Below, piece by piece: positions 18,159-27,929 of a DNA stretch of 64,000 nucleotides (positions are counted from its first letter, which is position 1; every line of letters begins with the position of its first letter). This DNA comes from Planctomycetota bacterium. GTDB lineage: Bacteria > Planctomycetota > B15-G4 > SIAN01. The notes under the pieces were generated by a model that made no database searches, had not been told where the DNA came from, and saw nothing but the letters and a program-made list of their open reading frames with translations. Made by a program: the position numbers and the translations under genes. The stretch covers positions 1 through 64,000 of the forward strand of contig JAEUIC010000047.1 in NCBI GenBank assembly GCA_016795285.1. The letters run 5' to 3'.

Positions 18159-20894
18159 TCACTGGAACGTCAGCGTCCAGTCACGCGATTCGATCAGCCG
18201 TCCTGCGCCCGAGAGCGAGTACACGCGCAACGTGTAGTGGAGCCCCTCCAGGCCGGGCGGGACGAACTCCCAGGTGGTGCGCAGACCGTCGAAGTCGAGG
18301 GTGCCGAACGCGGTGAATTGATCGAACGGCACGTCGTCGACCGAAGCGAGATGGATGCCCCACGCGGCGCCGGGAACTCCGCTGATCGTCGCCGTCACGC
18401 GGTCGCCGATGCCCGCCGAAAGCGGATCGATCGCCAGGTAGATCTCCTCGAGTTCGACGACGGCAGCAGCTCCGGCCTCCACCCCGCCGATCGGCGCGGC
18501 TTGTGGATCGAACAGGACGATCTCCCAGGCGGCATCGCCGTCGAAGGAGTGCGCGGACCAGGGTGGCAGTTCGACGAGATGCGGCCAGACCATCGGAGTC
18601 GTCAGATCGAACGCGCTCCCCAGTGCGGCGATCGACCGTCCGCTCGCCGCATCGAGCAGACGGCAGGAATCCTGCGCGCGGCCCATCACCGCGATCTCGG
18701 CGACCCGCGAGCCGACGGAGCGGGCCACCGCGATCGACGCGCCGAAGTACGCTCCCGCACGGGAGCCTCGCTCCGTCCACCTCAGCGTGCCGCTCGCGCC
18801 GGAGTAGCAACGCACCTCGCCCGCGCCATTCGACCGGGCACCCGGCGCGCCCACGACGACCTCGGGAACTCCATCTCCGTCGATGTCGGGGCATGCCGCG
18901 ACGGCCGCTCCTGCCACTTCGTCTGGTGCCGTTGCGCTGATCGTGCGAATCGTGGCGCCTCCGGCGCCCGAGAGGATCCACACCCGGCCGGCGGCGTGAC
19001 CGACGCCGGTGAAGTAGGGCGCGCCGACGACCCAGTCGGAGATCGAGTCGCCGTCCAGGTCTCCCGTCGACGCGATCGAGCGGCCCAGCTGCTCCCCCGT
19101 GGAGATCCCTGCGACGCGGAAGCGACGGGCGCCGGTCGCAAGGTCGTAGACCTCGAGCGCCCCGCCATTCGGCGCCGCGCCACCTGCCTGCGGAAGACCG
19201 ACGGCGAGCTCCACCGCGCCGGTCGAGGGCTGCACCGCGACCACGAGGAACATCCCGAAGAGCTCGTCCGCGCTGCCGGCCCAGCTCCGGATCAGCGAAC
19301 CGTCGGCACCGGACCGTAGCTCGATCGTGCCGAGGCCACCCACCACCAGATCGCCGCGACCGTCGCCGTCCAGATCGGGCGTCGCGACGATCTTCGCCGG
19401 CGTGGCGCCCCCGACGGGAAGCGCGAAGCGGTCGATCTCGCCCCCGTCCCGCCCGCTTCGATGCGACACGAACCTCCAGAGCGGGTCGCGGTCGTAGTCG
19501 ATCTGCACGATGTCGAGCACTCCGTCACCATCGACGTCGTCTCCACACGCGGCATCGACGAGGATCCGGGTCGGCGGGAGGACTTCGAGCTCTTGGAAGA
19601 GCGATCGTCCGGCGATCCGCCACGCGCCGATCCATCCATCCGGATCGGACGCGTCGTCGGGGTACGGGCGGCCGGTGACGAGATCCGACACGCCATCGCC
19701 GTCGAGGTCGCGGCCGCCGGCCAGCGCGCGACCGAACCAGCTGCGCTCCATCCCGGAGGTGCTGCCGTAGCTGCCGCCGTTCACGACTGCGACGACGGCG
19801 CCGCTGCGCCCCGACCTCACCGCCACCGACTCGACGGACAACGGCGGCGTGTCGCGCATCTCGACGGCCGCGAAGTCGTCGCAGCCGTCGTGATCGATGT
19901 CGCCGAGGTCGGTGCACTCCACGCCGAACAGGCCGGGGCCGGCGTACCGGAACCGGTGGATCGTCGCGCCCGTGCGGGAGGAGACGACCTGCAGGGAGCC
20001 CGAGGCGCCGATGAAGTCACGCTCGCCGATGGCGAAGTCGCGCATTCCGTCGCCGTCCACGTCTCCGAGCGTGCGGGCGATCAGCCGCTCCTGGAAGTCG
20101 ATCCGGTCGGTCGGCATCTGGCGCAGGAGCGACCCGTCCCGCCCGGACATCCACTTCTGAACTGCACGCGAAACGTGTCCGCCATGCACCTGGTCGTCGA
20201 CGACCATCACCACGTCGAGCACACCGTCGCCATCGAGGTCGGCGGGCGCGGCGACGACGACCCCGACTTGCTCCTGATAGCGGTCCCCGCGGATCTCCCA
20301 GAGCGTCGCGCCGTCGCGAGACGACAGGACGCTGATCGAGCCGACGACACCGCCCGCGCTCGCCTCGGCCTGCGGGTCGGCGACCAGGATTTCAGGGAGC
20401 GCGTCTCCGTCGAGATCACCGATGGCGGCGACCCAGCGCCCGAAGCTCCCGCGCCCGACTGCCGGCGCAGCCGACCAGAGCGTCCGGCCGTCCGCCGACG
20501 AGCGCACTTCGACGGTGCCGCCCGTCTCGGTGTACCAGTTCCCGATCAACACGTCCTCGAGCCCGTCGCCGTCGAAGTCGCCCGCCGACGCCAGCGCGTC
20601 GCCGAACCCCGTCTCGCCACCGTTTCGCTCATCCGTCTCGATCGAGAGCAGTCGCCGGAAGCCTGCACCCGAGACCAGGTCGACGCGCCCGGCCTGCGCT
20701 GCGCCGACGGCGAGGTCCGCCACTCCATCGCCGTCGAGATCGCCGAGCCAGGCGAGCGTGCGGCCGAAACCGGGGCCCGTCGGGTCACCCGTCTCCAGGA
20801 GGATCTGCCGCTGCGCTGCCGCCGTATCCGACAGCACGGCGACGAGGATCGGGAACACGGTGGCTGATCGCGGAATCCACAGGCTGCGCGGCAT
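18159..20894 (-). CDS. Secreted FG-GAP/integrin-alpha-like repeat protein (paralogue 1)
   Basis: 911 residues. The ATG at 20894 is decided by a strong ribosome binding site, AGGAGGAG at 20901-20908, six bases upstream; longer readings start in non-homologous sequence. A signal peptide (residues 1 to ~28, ending TAAAQ) is followed by more than ten FG-GAP units, each with a calcium-binding DxDGDG loop (LGDLDGDGVADLAVG, ASAGDFDGDGLEDVLIG, STGDLDGDSISDWVVGA). The units should fold as one or two seven-bladed propellers. The C-terminal ~90 residues (EIYLAIDPLSAG...RLIESRDWTLTFQ) form a separate beta domain shared with the two following genes. The likely role is surface adhesion or matrix binding. 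It is the most divergent of three tandem paralogues and is transcribed last. Confidence 0.9.
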   Translation of the reverse strand: MPRSLWIPRSATVFPILVAVLSDTAAAQRQILLETGDPTGPGFGRTLAWLGDLDGDGVADLAVGAAQAGRVDLVSGAGFRRLLSIETDERNGGETGFGDALASAGDFDGDGLEDVLIGNWYTETGGTVEVRSSADGRTLWSAAPAVGRGSFGRWVAAIGDLDGDALPEILVADPQAEASAGGVVGSISVLSSRDGATLWEIRGDRYQEQVGVVVAAPADLDGDGVLDVVMVVDDQVHGGHVSRAVQKWMSGRDGSLLRQMPTDRIDFQERLIARTLGDVDGDGMRDFAIGERDFIGASGSLQVVSSRTGATIHRFRYAGPGLFGVECTDLGDIDHDGCDDFAAVEMRDTPPLSVESVAVRSGRSGAVVAVVNGGSYGSTSGMERSWFGRALAGGRDLDGDGVSDLVTGRPYPDDASDPDGWIGAWRIAGRSLFQELEVLPPTRILVDAACGDDVDGDGVLDIVQIDYDRDPLWRFVSHRSGRDGGEIDRFALPVGGATPAKIVATPDLDGDGRGDLVVGGLGTIELRSGADGSLIRSWAGSADELFGMFLVVAVQPSTGAVELAVGLPQAGGAAPNGGALEVYDLATGARRFRVAGISTGEQLGRSIASTGDLDGDSISDWVVGAPYFTGVGHAAGRVWILSGAGGATIRTISATAPDEVAGAAVAACPDIDGDGVPEVVVGAPGARSNGAGEVRCYSGASGTLRWTERGSRAGAYFGASIAVARSVGSRVAEIAVMGRAQDSCRLLDAASGRSIAALGSAFDLTTPMVWPHLVELPPWSAHSFDGDAAWEIVLFDPQAAPIGGVEAGAAAVVELEEIYLAIDPLSAGIGDRVTATISGVPGAAWGIHLASVDDVPFDQFTAFGTLDFDGLRTTWEFVPPGLEGLHYTLRVYSLSGAGRLIESRDWTLTFQ

Positions 20895-21009
20895 CGTCGG
20901 CTCCTCCTGCCCGTCACCGATGCGGCAAACGACGCCGGCAGCGGCAACCGGTCGCTCGTCGTCGGGCCCCTCGGTGAATCCGCTAGACGCTGCAAGCCTG
21001 CGCCCGGCG

Positions 21010-23721
21010 TCACTCGAAACGGATCTCCCAGTCGCGCGACTGCACCAGTCGACCATCGAAGCCGACGGCATAGGCGCGCACCCGTTCGACGGTCCCTGCG
21101 AGTCCGGGCGGGACGACCTCCGAGGTGTGGAGGCTGCCGGTCGCGTCGAGCACGTGGAAGTCGAGGAACTCGTCGAACGGGACGCCGTTCACTTCGACGA
21201 GGTAGACGCCGACGTCGGCGCCCGCCGGCCCGCCGCGCACCCACCCTTCGACCGAGCTGCCTGCCGCCGCCACGCGCGGCTCGACCTGCAGGAAGAGCTC
21301 CTCGAGCGAGAGGAGCTGGACGCAGCCGTAGCCGTTCTGACCGCGGTTCCAGCGGTCGTCCTGCACGAGCAGCGCCGGCCGCGCCACGTCGCCCGCGTTC
21401 GCGCGCCAGCTCGGCACGACGCTGACGTGGCGGCTCCACGTCACGCCGTCCTCCTCGTCGGAGAGCTCCGCGATGAGCGCTCCGTCGGCGCCCGAATGGA
21501 GGAAGACGGTGCCGGGCGAGCCTTCTCCGACGAGGAGATCGGTGATGCCGTCGCCATTCACGTCGGGAGCCGCAGCGACGGTCGTCCCGAACGCCCTGGC
21601 GAGCCCGTTCGATCCGATGACCTGCGCCGTCGACCAGCTCGCCGACTCGACGACGTGCACGACGCCGAGCTGGTCGTCCCCGCCGACGGGCGCTCCGATC
21701 AGCAGTTCGTCGAGTCCGTCGCCATCACGATCGGCGATCGTCGCGACGCTGGCGCCGAACTGCGACTGGAGCTCGGCGGTGTCGCGGATGGTGGACAGGC
21801 ACGAACCGTCGGCGCCGGAAAGGAGGTCGACGCTCCAGAACCTCGACCACGTCTTCGTGTTGTCGTAGGCACCGACGGCGAAGTCGACATGGCCGTCGCC
21901 GTCGACGTCACCGATCGCGACGAGGCTGCGCCCGAGCTTGTTGTGGCCGAGCGTCGCCGTCGTCCGCCAGAGGAGCGCGCCGCTGCCGGCGTCGTGAAGC
22001 TCGACGGCTCCCGTGAGCGCGAGCGTGATCTTCGCCGACGGAAGCGCGACGGCGACGACGTTCGAACCGGAGGCCGGATCGTGCGCGACCGCCGCCGCGA
22101 GACCGAATCCGTCGGCGGAGGAGCCGGTCAGCTCGCGCAGGAGCGTCGCATCGCGGCCGGAGAAGAGACGGACGGCACCGGCCCCCGCCGTCCAGAAGTC
22201 GTCGACGCCGTCGCCGTCGAGATCGGGCGCGCTGCCGACGCGATGGCCGGTGAGGGAGAACGGCGCCCGCCAGGCGGTGCGCGCGATCACGCGACCATCG
22301 CGACCCGAACGCAGCGTGATCGCGTCCGCGTCGTAGTCTTCCTCGACGGCCCACTGCCCTTCGAGGACCGCCGCGTCGTCGATGCCGTCGCCGTCGACGT
22401 CGCCGATGGCACCAGCCGCGATCGGCCGACTCGACCGGTGCTCCCCCCACTGCTCGAGCAGCCGACCCGGGCGCGTCGGACTCCATGCGCCGATCCAGCC
22501 GTCGAGCGTCGGGTAGGCGGCCACCACGTCGTCGCGCCCGTCCCGATCGAGGTCGCGCACGCCGCCGCCGGGAAACCGGAGCTGCCCGCCGAGCGTGTAG
22601 TAGCTCTCCGGCGATCCGAAGACGGCGAGATTCGAGCCATCGCGACCGGAGAAGACCCTCCCGGTGGCCAGCCCGAACGTGTCCGCGGCGCGGACATCGA
22701 AGATGAAGTCGGGGATGCCATCGAGATCGAAGTCACCCGCCTCGCCGCAGTCGTCCTGGAAATCTCCGCGCCAGTGGAGCAGCACGTGGAAGTTGGCGCC
22801 CGCGACGAGCCATGCGCTCGACCCGGAAGAGTCTCCCGGCGCGCAGACAAGGAGCTCGCGGACACCGTCGCCATCGACGTCGCTGACCGAGATGCACCGG
22901 TAGCGGTACGCCCAACCCTGACGCTCGAGCGCGTGCTCGCCGATCGCCCGGCAGTTCGAGCCCGAGAGCGTCATGACGGCTCGCCGTTCGGGTCCGCGAA
23001 ACGTTCCCGGCGTTGAACCCAGTCCCGCCATCGCGAGATCGAGTCGTCCGTCGCGATCGACGTCGTGGATCGTCGCAAGGTTCGTGGCGTAGCCGCTCCA
23101 CCCGGGATTCGGCTCCTTCGCGAGCAGGCTCCCGTCGCGCGAGGAGAAGCTCGAGATCGATCCCCGGGGCCGGGTGACCGAGAGCTGCAGCTCGGATGGT
23201 GCACCGATGACGAGTTCACCACAGCCGTCCCCGTCGAGATCGGAGACGACCGCGAGCGCCGAGCCGAAGCCGCTCTTCTTCGCGCTCCCCACCACTTCGC
23301 GCAGCGTCGCACGACTCGCGATGGAGAACGCCCGGACGCGCCCGCGGTCGTGGTCGAAGCGCGGCGAGCCGATCCAGAGGTCGACCATGCCGTCGCCGTC
23401 GAGATCGCCAGCCAATGCGAGCGTCTCGCCGAACTGCTCGTCGTCCTCGGCAACGATGCGCCGCAGCGTCTCGAAGGTGGCGCCGGAGACGATCTCGACG
23501 ATGCCATTGTCGGGCGAACTCACCGCAAGTTCGTCGACGCCGTCGCGATCGAGGTCGGGAACCCAGACCATGCAGGCGCCGAAGCGGCCGTTGCTCGTCC
23601 GGCCGAAGCGCTGCCACTCGACCTGCTGCGCCATCGCGGCGCTCGACAGGCTCGCGAGGCCCGCCGCGAGGCACGCTCCGGCGATCGACACGCGAAACGA
23701 CGCCCTCGATTCGTGCGACAT
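21010..23721 (-). CDS. Secreted FG-GAP repeat protein (paralogue 2)
   Basis: 903 residues, preceded by a GGGAGGGG ribosome binding site. A signal peptide (MSHESRASFRVSIAGACLAA ... AMAQ) leads into QQVEWQRFGRTSNGRFG, an opening nearly identical to that of paralogue 3. FG-GAP units with DxDGDG loops then run to about residue 800 (LAGDLDGDGMVDLWIGSPRF, AIGDVDGDGHVDFAVGAY, TIADRDGDGLDELLIGAPVG). The C-terminal module begins near EELFLQVEPRVAAAG, contains GVPFDEFLDFHVLD and VVPPGLAGTV, and ends in SRDWEIRFE. The predicted product is a calcium-binding propeller protein outside the cytoplasmic membrane. It lies 115 bp upstream of paralogue 1 and 200 bp downstream of paralogue 3, on the same strand. 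Confidence 0.9.
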   Translation of the reverse strand: MSHESRASFRVSIAGACLAAGLASLSSAAMAQQVEWQRFGRTSNGRFGACMVWVPDLDRDGVDELAVSSPDNGIVEIVSGATFETLRRIVAEDDEQFGETLALAGDLDGDGMVDLWIGSPRFDHDRGRVRAFSIASRATLREVVGSAKKSGFGSALAVVSDLDGDGCGELVIGAPSELQLSVTRPRGSISSFSSRDGSLLAKEPNPGWSGYATNLATIHDVDRDGRLDLAMAGLGSTPGTFRGPERRAVMTLSGSNCRAIGEHALERQGWAYRYRCISVSDVDGDGVRELLVCAPGDSSGSSAWLVAGANFHVLLHWRGDFQDDCGEAGDFDLDGIPDFIFDVRAADTFGLATGRVFSGRDGSNLAVFGSPESYYTLGGQLRFPGGGVRDLDRDGRDDVVAAYPTLDGWIGAWSPTRPGRLLEQWGEHRSSRPIAAGAIGDVDGDGIDDAAVLEGQWAVEEDYDADAITLRSGRDGRVIARTAWRAPFSLTGHRVGSAPDLDGDGVDDFWTAGAGAVRLFSGRDATLLRELTGSSADGFGLAAAVAHDPASGSNVVAVALPSAKITLALTGAVELHDAGSGALLWRTTATLGHNKLGRSLVAIGDVDGDGHVDFAVGAYDNTKTWSRFWSVDLLSGADGSCLSTIRDTAELQSQFGASVATIADRDGDGLDELLIGAPVGGDDQLGVVHVVESASWSTAQVIGSNGLARAFGTTVAAAPDVNGDGITDLLVGEGSPGTVFLHSGADGALIAELSDEEDGVTWSRHVSVVPSWRANAGDVARPALLVQDDRWNRGQNGYGCVQLLSLEELFLQVEPRVAAAGSSVEGWVRGGPAGADVGVYLVEVNGVPFDEFLDFHVLDATGSLHTSEVVPPGLAGTVERVRAYAVGFDGRLVQSRDWEIRFE

Positions 23722-23921
23722 GGGCTACCCCTCCCCGACGATGAGATGCGCGACGTGTGCATGACGTGCAGCGCGCACCCCTCATCGGCAGCGGCGAGAG
23801 CCGGCCGTGACTCGGCCAGGAGTTCTCCCGCCGAGCGGGCCGGGTTGCGGCGCGTGCGGATCCGACCGCCGTTTTCTCCCCGCCACCTCGACGCGCCACC
23901 TCGACGGGCCTCCGGGCGGCG

Positions 23922-26660
23922 TCACTCGAAGGCGATCTCCAAGTCGCGCGAGTCGGTCACCGAGCCGTCGAAGCCGACCGAGTAGCCGCGCACGCGGTAG
24001 ACGGTGCCGGCGAGGCCGGGCGGCACGACATCCGTCGTGAAGAAGTGGCCGCTCGCATCGAGCACACCGAAGTCGAGGAACTGCTCGAACGGCACGCCAT
24101 CGAGCTCGACCAGGTAGATGCCGCACGCCGCGCCGGGCACGCCGCCGCGCAGCCACCCCTCGACGCTCGTGCCAGCGACGGCGACACGCGGAGCCACGGT
24201 GAAGAACAGATCATCGAGCGAGATCAACTGCACGCACCCGCTGCCCGACAGCGCGCGGTTGTACCGGTGGTCATGGACGAGCAGCGCGGGTCGCGTCGAA
24301 CTTCCGGCCGCCGACGCGAAGCGCGGCAGGACGCTCACGTACTCGCTCCAGTCGACGGGGGCGTTCTCCTCTTCGAGTTCGACGAGCAGGGAGCCGTCCG
24401 AGCCGGAATGGAACAGCACGAGGCCGGCACGCTCTCCGCGCACCATGACATCGTCGCGTCCATCGCCATTCACGTCGGGCGACGCAGCGACCGACCTCCC
24501 GAAGCGAAAGGCGCGGCCGCCTGCCGGGATCACGAGGGCCGTGGTGAAGCTCCCGACCAGCACGAGATGCACCTCGCCGAAGCGATCCGCGCCGCCGGAA
24601 GGCGCGCCGATCAGCAGGTCATCGCGCCCGTCGCTGTCGAGGTCGCCGATCGGTGCGACGCTTGCGCCGAATTCGGATCCGCCGGCAGCGACGTCGCGCA
24701 GCGTGTGAAGCAGCGCGCCATCGGCGCCCGAGAGCACGTCGACGATCCACGGCCGGCTCTTCATCACCACGCTGTCGAACGCACCGACGGCGAAGTCGAT
24801 GTGTCCGTCTCCGTCGACGTCGCCAAGCGGGGCGATGCTGCGGCCGAGGCGTTGATGCGCAGCGCTCGCGTCGACGCGCCACAGGAGCGCGCCCGTTTGC
24901 GCCTCGAACAACTCGACGGCGCCGTTGAAGCCCGTCGCCCCCTTCGCGGTCGGAGAGCCGACGGCAAGGACGGTTGCCCCACGCGTCGCGTCGTGGGCGG
25001 CGGCGACGGTTCGGCCGAAGCCGGTCGACTCGGCCCCAGTGAACTCGCGCACGAGCGTCACATCGCGGCCGGAGAAGAGGCGCACGGCGCCGGGCTGAGC
25101 CACCCAGAAGTCCGCGCTGCCATCGCCGTCGAAATCGGGGGACGCGCCGACCGAACCGTCGAGGAAGTACTGCCACCAATCGAGCCAGCCTCGCCCGAGC
25201 AGCGTCCCGTCGCGCCCCGAGCACACCGTCACCGCTTGCACGCCGTAGTCACCGTGCTTGACGGCCTCCTCTTCGATCACGACTGCGTCGTCGACGCCGT
25301 CGCCGTCGACATCACCGATCGCCGAGGCCGCGATCGGGACACCGCTGCGGTGCGGGCCGTTGCGTTCGCGGATGATGCTCTGGCTCGCCGGAGACCAAGC
25401 GCCCAACCAACCGTCGCCCGGTGGGTAGCTGACGACGACGTCGGCCCGCGCGTCGGAGTCGAGATCGCGAGCGTCTCCATCCGTGAACGCCAGTCGCCCA
25501 CCGGAGTTCTCGTAGTCGATCGGGACTCTCACCTCGCCGATGTCCGAGCCATCTCGCCCCGACAAGATGCGACCCCATGAGGCGGCGACCGACTCCCGAT
25601 CGACGACGCCCGCCACGACATCCGCGAAGCCGTCGCAATCGACGTCTCCCGCGTCCGCGAGGCCAGCACCGAAGTGCGCTCGGTCGGGGTGCCATGTGAA
25701 CCGCACGTCGAGATGGGCGCCCGAAACCAACCACGCCCGGGATTCCACCGAGTCGTAGGTCCCCGAAACGAGGAGCTCGCGCTTCCCATCGCCATCGACG
25801 TCGCGCACCTGCTTGCACTCGAACTCGGCGAAGCGGGTATCCGCCCGTTCGAGCGGGCTCAACGACAGCGGCTTCGCGTCGCGCCCCGATTGGACCAGGA
25901 GCGCGGGCCGACTGCGATATCCCGGGAACTCGGCGGCGCCCGCGTCGCCCGCAGTGACGAAATCGATGCACCCGTCGCCGTCGCGATCGTCGATGGCGGC
26001 GACGTTCCGGCCGAACGCTTCTAGTTCCGAAGTGCTTCGCCGCGCGAGCACGGCGCCATCGCGCGAGGCGTGGATGGTGACTGCCCCTTCCGCCCACTGC
26101 TCGATCCATCCGGGCGCGGATTGCGATGGGAGGACGATCTCGCCGCAGCCGTCGCCGTCCAAGTCGGAGAGCACCGCGATCGCTTGGCCGATGCCGCTCC
26201 ACGCGACATGCCCGCGCACCTCGCGCAGCCGTGCCGCCGTCGCGGGCGAGTACGCCGCCACGCGTCCACGGCCACCGTCGAAACGGGGGGACCCGATCCA
26301 CAGGTCGACGCCACCGTCGCCGTCGAGATCGCCCGCCACCGCAAGCGCGTCGCCGAAGCGTTCGTCACGCTCGCCTTCGATCCGGCGCAGCGTCTTGAAG
26401 CTGGCGCTCGAGACGATCTCGACGACGCCGAGCCCGGGAAGGCTGACCGCGAGATCGTCGATGCGATCGCCATCGAGATCGGGGAACCAGACCATGCAGC
26501 GGCCGAACTCGAGTTCCACGCGGCGCCCGAACCGCTGCCACTCAACCTCCTGCGCCGCAGCAGTGGCGGCGGCCGGTGTCGGCCACGCGACAAGCGCCGT
26601 TCCCAAGAGCCCGACGGCCAGGGCGCTGCGAACCAAGTCGAGCGACTTCGACGGACCCAT
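23922..26660 (-). CDS. Secreted FG-GAP repeat protein (paralogue 3)
   Basis: 912 residues. ATG 26660 was chosen over one 16 codons upstream because GGGAGGGAAG lies just before it and the signal peptide (LVRSALAVGLLGTALVAWP) then sits at the N-terminus. The mature protein opens with QEVEWQRFGRRVELEFG and continues with many DxDGDG FG-GAP units (VAGDLDGDGGVDLWIGSPRF, PLGDVDGDGHIDFAVGAF). It ends in the shared C-terminal module (DLFFTVAPRVAVAG, GVPFEQFLDFGVLDASG, SRDLEIAFE). Similarity to paralogue 2 extends over the whole length, in the same unit order, so the pair arose by gene duplication. Function is inferred as extracellular binding or adhesion. Confidence 0.9.
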   Translation of the reverse strand: MGPSKSLDLVRSALAVGLLGTALVAWPTPAAATAAAQEVEWQRFGRRVELEFGRCMVWFPDLDGDRIDDLAVSLPGLGVVEIVSSASFKTLRRIEGERDERFGDALAVAGDLDGDGGVDLWIGSPRFDGGRGRVAAYSPATAARLREVRGHVAWSGIGQAIAVLSDLDGDGCGEIVLPSQSAPGWIEQWAEGAVTIHASRDGAVLARRSTSELEAFGRNVAAIDDRDGDGCIDFVTAGDAGAAEFPGYRSRPALLVQSGRDAKPLSLSPLERADTRFAEFECKQVRDVDGDGKRELLVSGTYDSVESRAWLVSGAHLDVRFTWHPDRAHFGAGLADAGDVDCDGFADVVAGVVDRESVAASWGRILSGRDGSDIGEVRVPIDYENSGGRLAFTDGDARDLDSDARADVVVSYPPGDGWLGAWSPASQSIIRERNGPHRSGVPIAASAIGDVDGDGVDDAVVIEEEAVKHGDYGVQAVTVCSGRDGTLLGRGWLDWWQYFLDGSVGASPDFDGDGSADFWVAQPGAVRLFSGRDVTLVREFTGAESTGFGRTVAAAHDATRGATVLAVGSPTAKGATGFNGAVELFEAQTGALLWRVDASAAHQRLGRSIAPLGDVDGDGHIDFAVGAFDSVVMKSRPWIVDVLSGADGALLHTLRDVAAGGSEFGASVAPIGDLDSDGRDDLLIGAPSGGADRFGEVHLVLVGSFTTALVIPAGGRAFRFGRSVAASPDVNGDGRDDVMVRGERAGLVLFHSGSDGSLLVELEEENAPVDWSEYVSVLPRFASAAGSSTRPALLVHDHRYNRALSGSGCVQLISLDDLFFTVAPRVAVAGTSVEGWLRGGVPGAACGIYLVELDGVPFEQFLDFGVLDASGHFFTTDVVPPGLAGTVYRVRGYSVGFDGSVTDSRDLEIAFE

Positions 26661-26723
26661 GGCTTCCCTCCCGCGAAGCAGTGCGCGCTGCGGCGAGCGA
26701 ACCGGCAAGCGAGCCCTCCCGGA

Positions 26724-27818
26724 TCACGACCTCCCGAGCGGCAGCGCCACCTCCGCCAGCACGATCGCGCGCGCGCCGGCCGCGCGAGCGGCGGTGACTT
26801 CGGCGGCGACCGCCTTCGCGTCGCGTGCGCTGCCGTCCGCGCCGCACGCCTCCACGATCGCGACGAAGCGATCAGCCGTCAGCGTCGGCGTCTCGAGGCG
26901 CGTCGCGAACTGGCGCAGCGTCGCGTCGATCCACGCCGCCCCGTCGCCGCTCGCGCCCGCCTTCCCGAATTGCGGCGCGAGCAGCAGCAGCCCGAGCGCG
27001 TCGCTCGCGCGCGCCAGCGGTCGCAGCTGCAGCGCACAGGAGCGGCGGCAGCGATGCTTGCCCTGCGGCGCCTCGTGGCCCGACTCGCAGCCCGGCACCC
27101 AGATCGGCACGACCGCGGGCGGCGTCGCACCGGCCGCGGCCGGTTGCGCGGCCAGCGTCGCGCGCAGCTGCTCGATCAGCAGCGCGGCCGCTTCGGGCCC
27201 CGCTCGGCGGAACCCGTCGGCGCGCGCCCCATCGAGCGGCGCGCTCTGGCAGGTGAGCTCGTCGCAGCCGCACGCGCGCGGCCCCTCCTGCAGCGCCGCA
27301 ACGTACCAAGTGGCCGCGCGCGGCAGCGGCTCGTGCAGCAGCGCCTCGAGCCACGCCGCGTGGAGCCGACCGCCCTCGACGCTGGTCAGCGGGATCCACG
27401 GCGCAGCGCCCGGCGCGACGAAGCGCGGCCGCCCCGCCGCTACCGCCGCCTGGTTCGCCACCTCGATCCACCACGCGAGCTCGAGCCCCGCGCCGCGCAC
27501 GCGCCCCGCCGCCAAGAAGAGCTCGCGCGCGATCGCCAGCTCGAGCGGGCCGTCCTCCAGCACGATCGAGAAGCGATGGAGCGGCCGCACCGGATCGTCG
27601 ACCGCGGGCGGCGCGAGCAGCTCGATCCGCAGCGCGATCGCGACCGCACCGGCCGCCTTGCACGCCGCGAGCCGCTCGGCCGTCGCCGCTTCGGGGGCGA
27701 GGAGCGAGGTGTGTTGGGCGAGCGCGGCGGCGGGCCATGCGATGGCGAGAGCGATCCACGCCAAGGCCAGTCGCAGCAGCGGCCGTGCGCCGCGCGGTCG
27801 CGAGAGCACGCGATCCAT
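26724..27818 (-). CDS. Secreted protein of unknown function with clustered cysteines
   Basis: 364 residues, not recognised. The ATG at 27818 follows GGAAGGAG and precedes a clear signal peptide (LRLALAWIALAIAWPAAALA). The mature part is Ala/Leu-rich and looks like an alpha/beta fold with a possible barrel rhythm (VAIALRIELLAPP, LELAWWIEVANQAA, VVPIWVPGCESG, ALGLLLLAPQFG). Two cysteine clusters, GPRACGCDELTCQS and PGCESGHEAPQGKHRCRRSC, suggest metal binding or disulfides. The gene ends 63 bp upstream of FG-GAP paralogue 3 on the same strand, so it may be the first gene of that run. It is divergent from the DNA glycosylase gene. Confidence 0.72.
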   Translation of the reverse strand: MDRVLSRPRGARPLLRLALAWIALAIAWPAAALAQHTSLLAPEAATAERLAACKAAGAVAIALRIELLAPPAVDDPVRPLHRFSIVLEDGPLELAIARELFLAAGRVRGAGLELAWWIEVANQAAVAAGRPRFVAPGAAPWIPLTSVEGGRLHAAWLEALLHEPLPRAATWYVAALQEGPRACGCDELTCQSAPLDGARADGFRRAGPEAAALLIEQLRATLAAQPAAAGATPPAVVPIWVPGCESGHEAPQGKHRCRRSCALQLRPLARASDALGLLLLAPQFGKAGASGDGAAWIDATLRQFATRLETPTLTADRFVAIVEACGADGSARDAKAVAAEVTAARAAGARAIVLAEVALPLGRS

Positions 27819-27929
27819 CGAAGCTCCTTCCGACGCCGCCTCGAAGTGGCGCCACGACGGGCGCATGGTACGACCGGCGCCGCATCCCCGATCGCCCCGC
27901 CGCGCGCCGCGCCGCTACGCTCGCCGCCG

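Noticed and set aside
18159..26660. Recurring DNA words such as ccgtcgccgtcgagatc, suggestive of a dispersed repeat or CRISPR
   Set aside because: They encode the DxDGDG calcium loops of FG-GAP units in frame, with irregular spacing and varied flanks.
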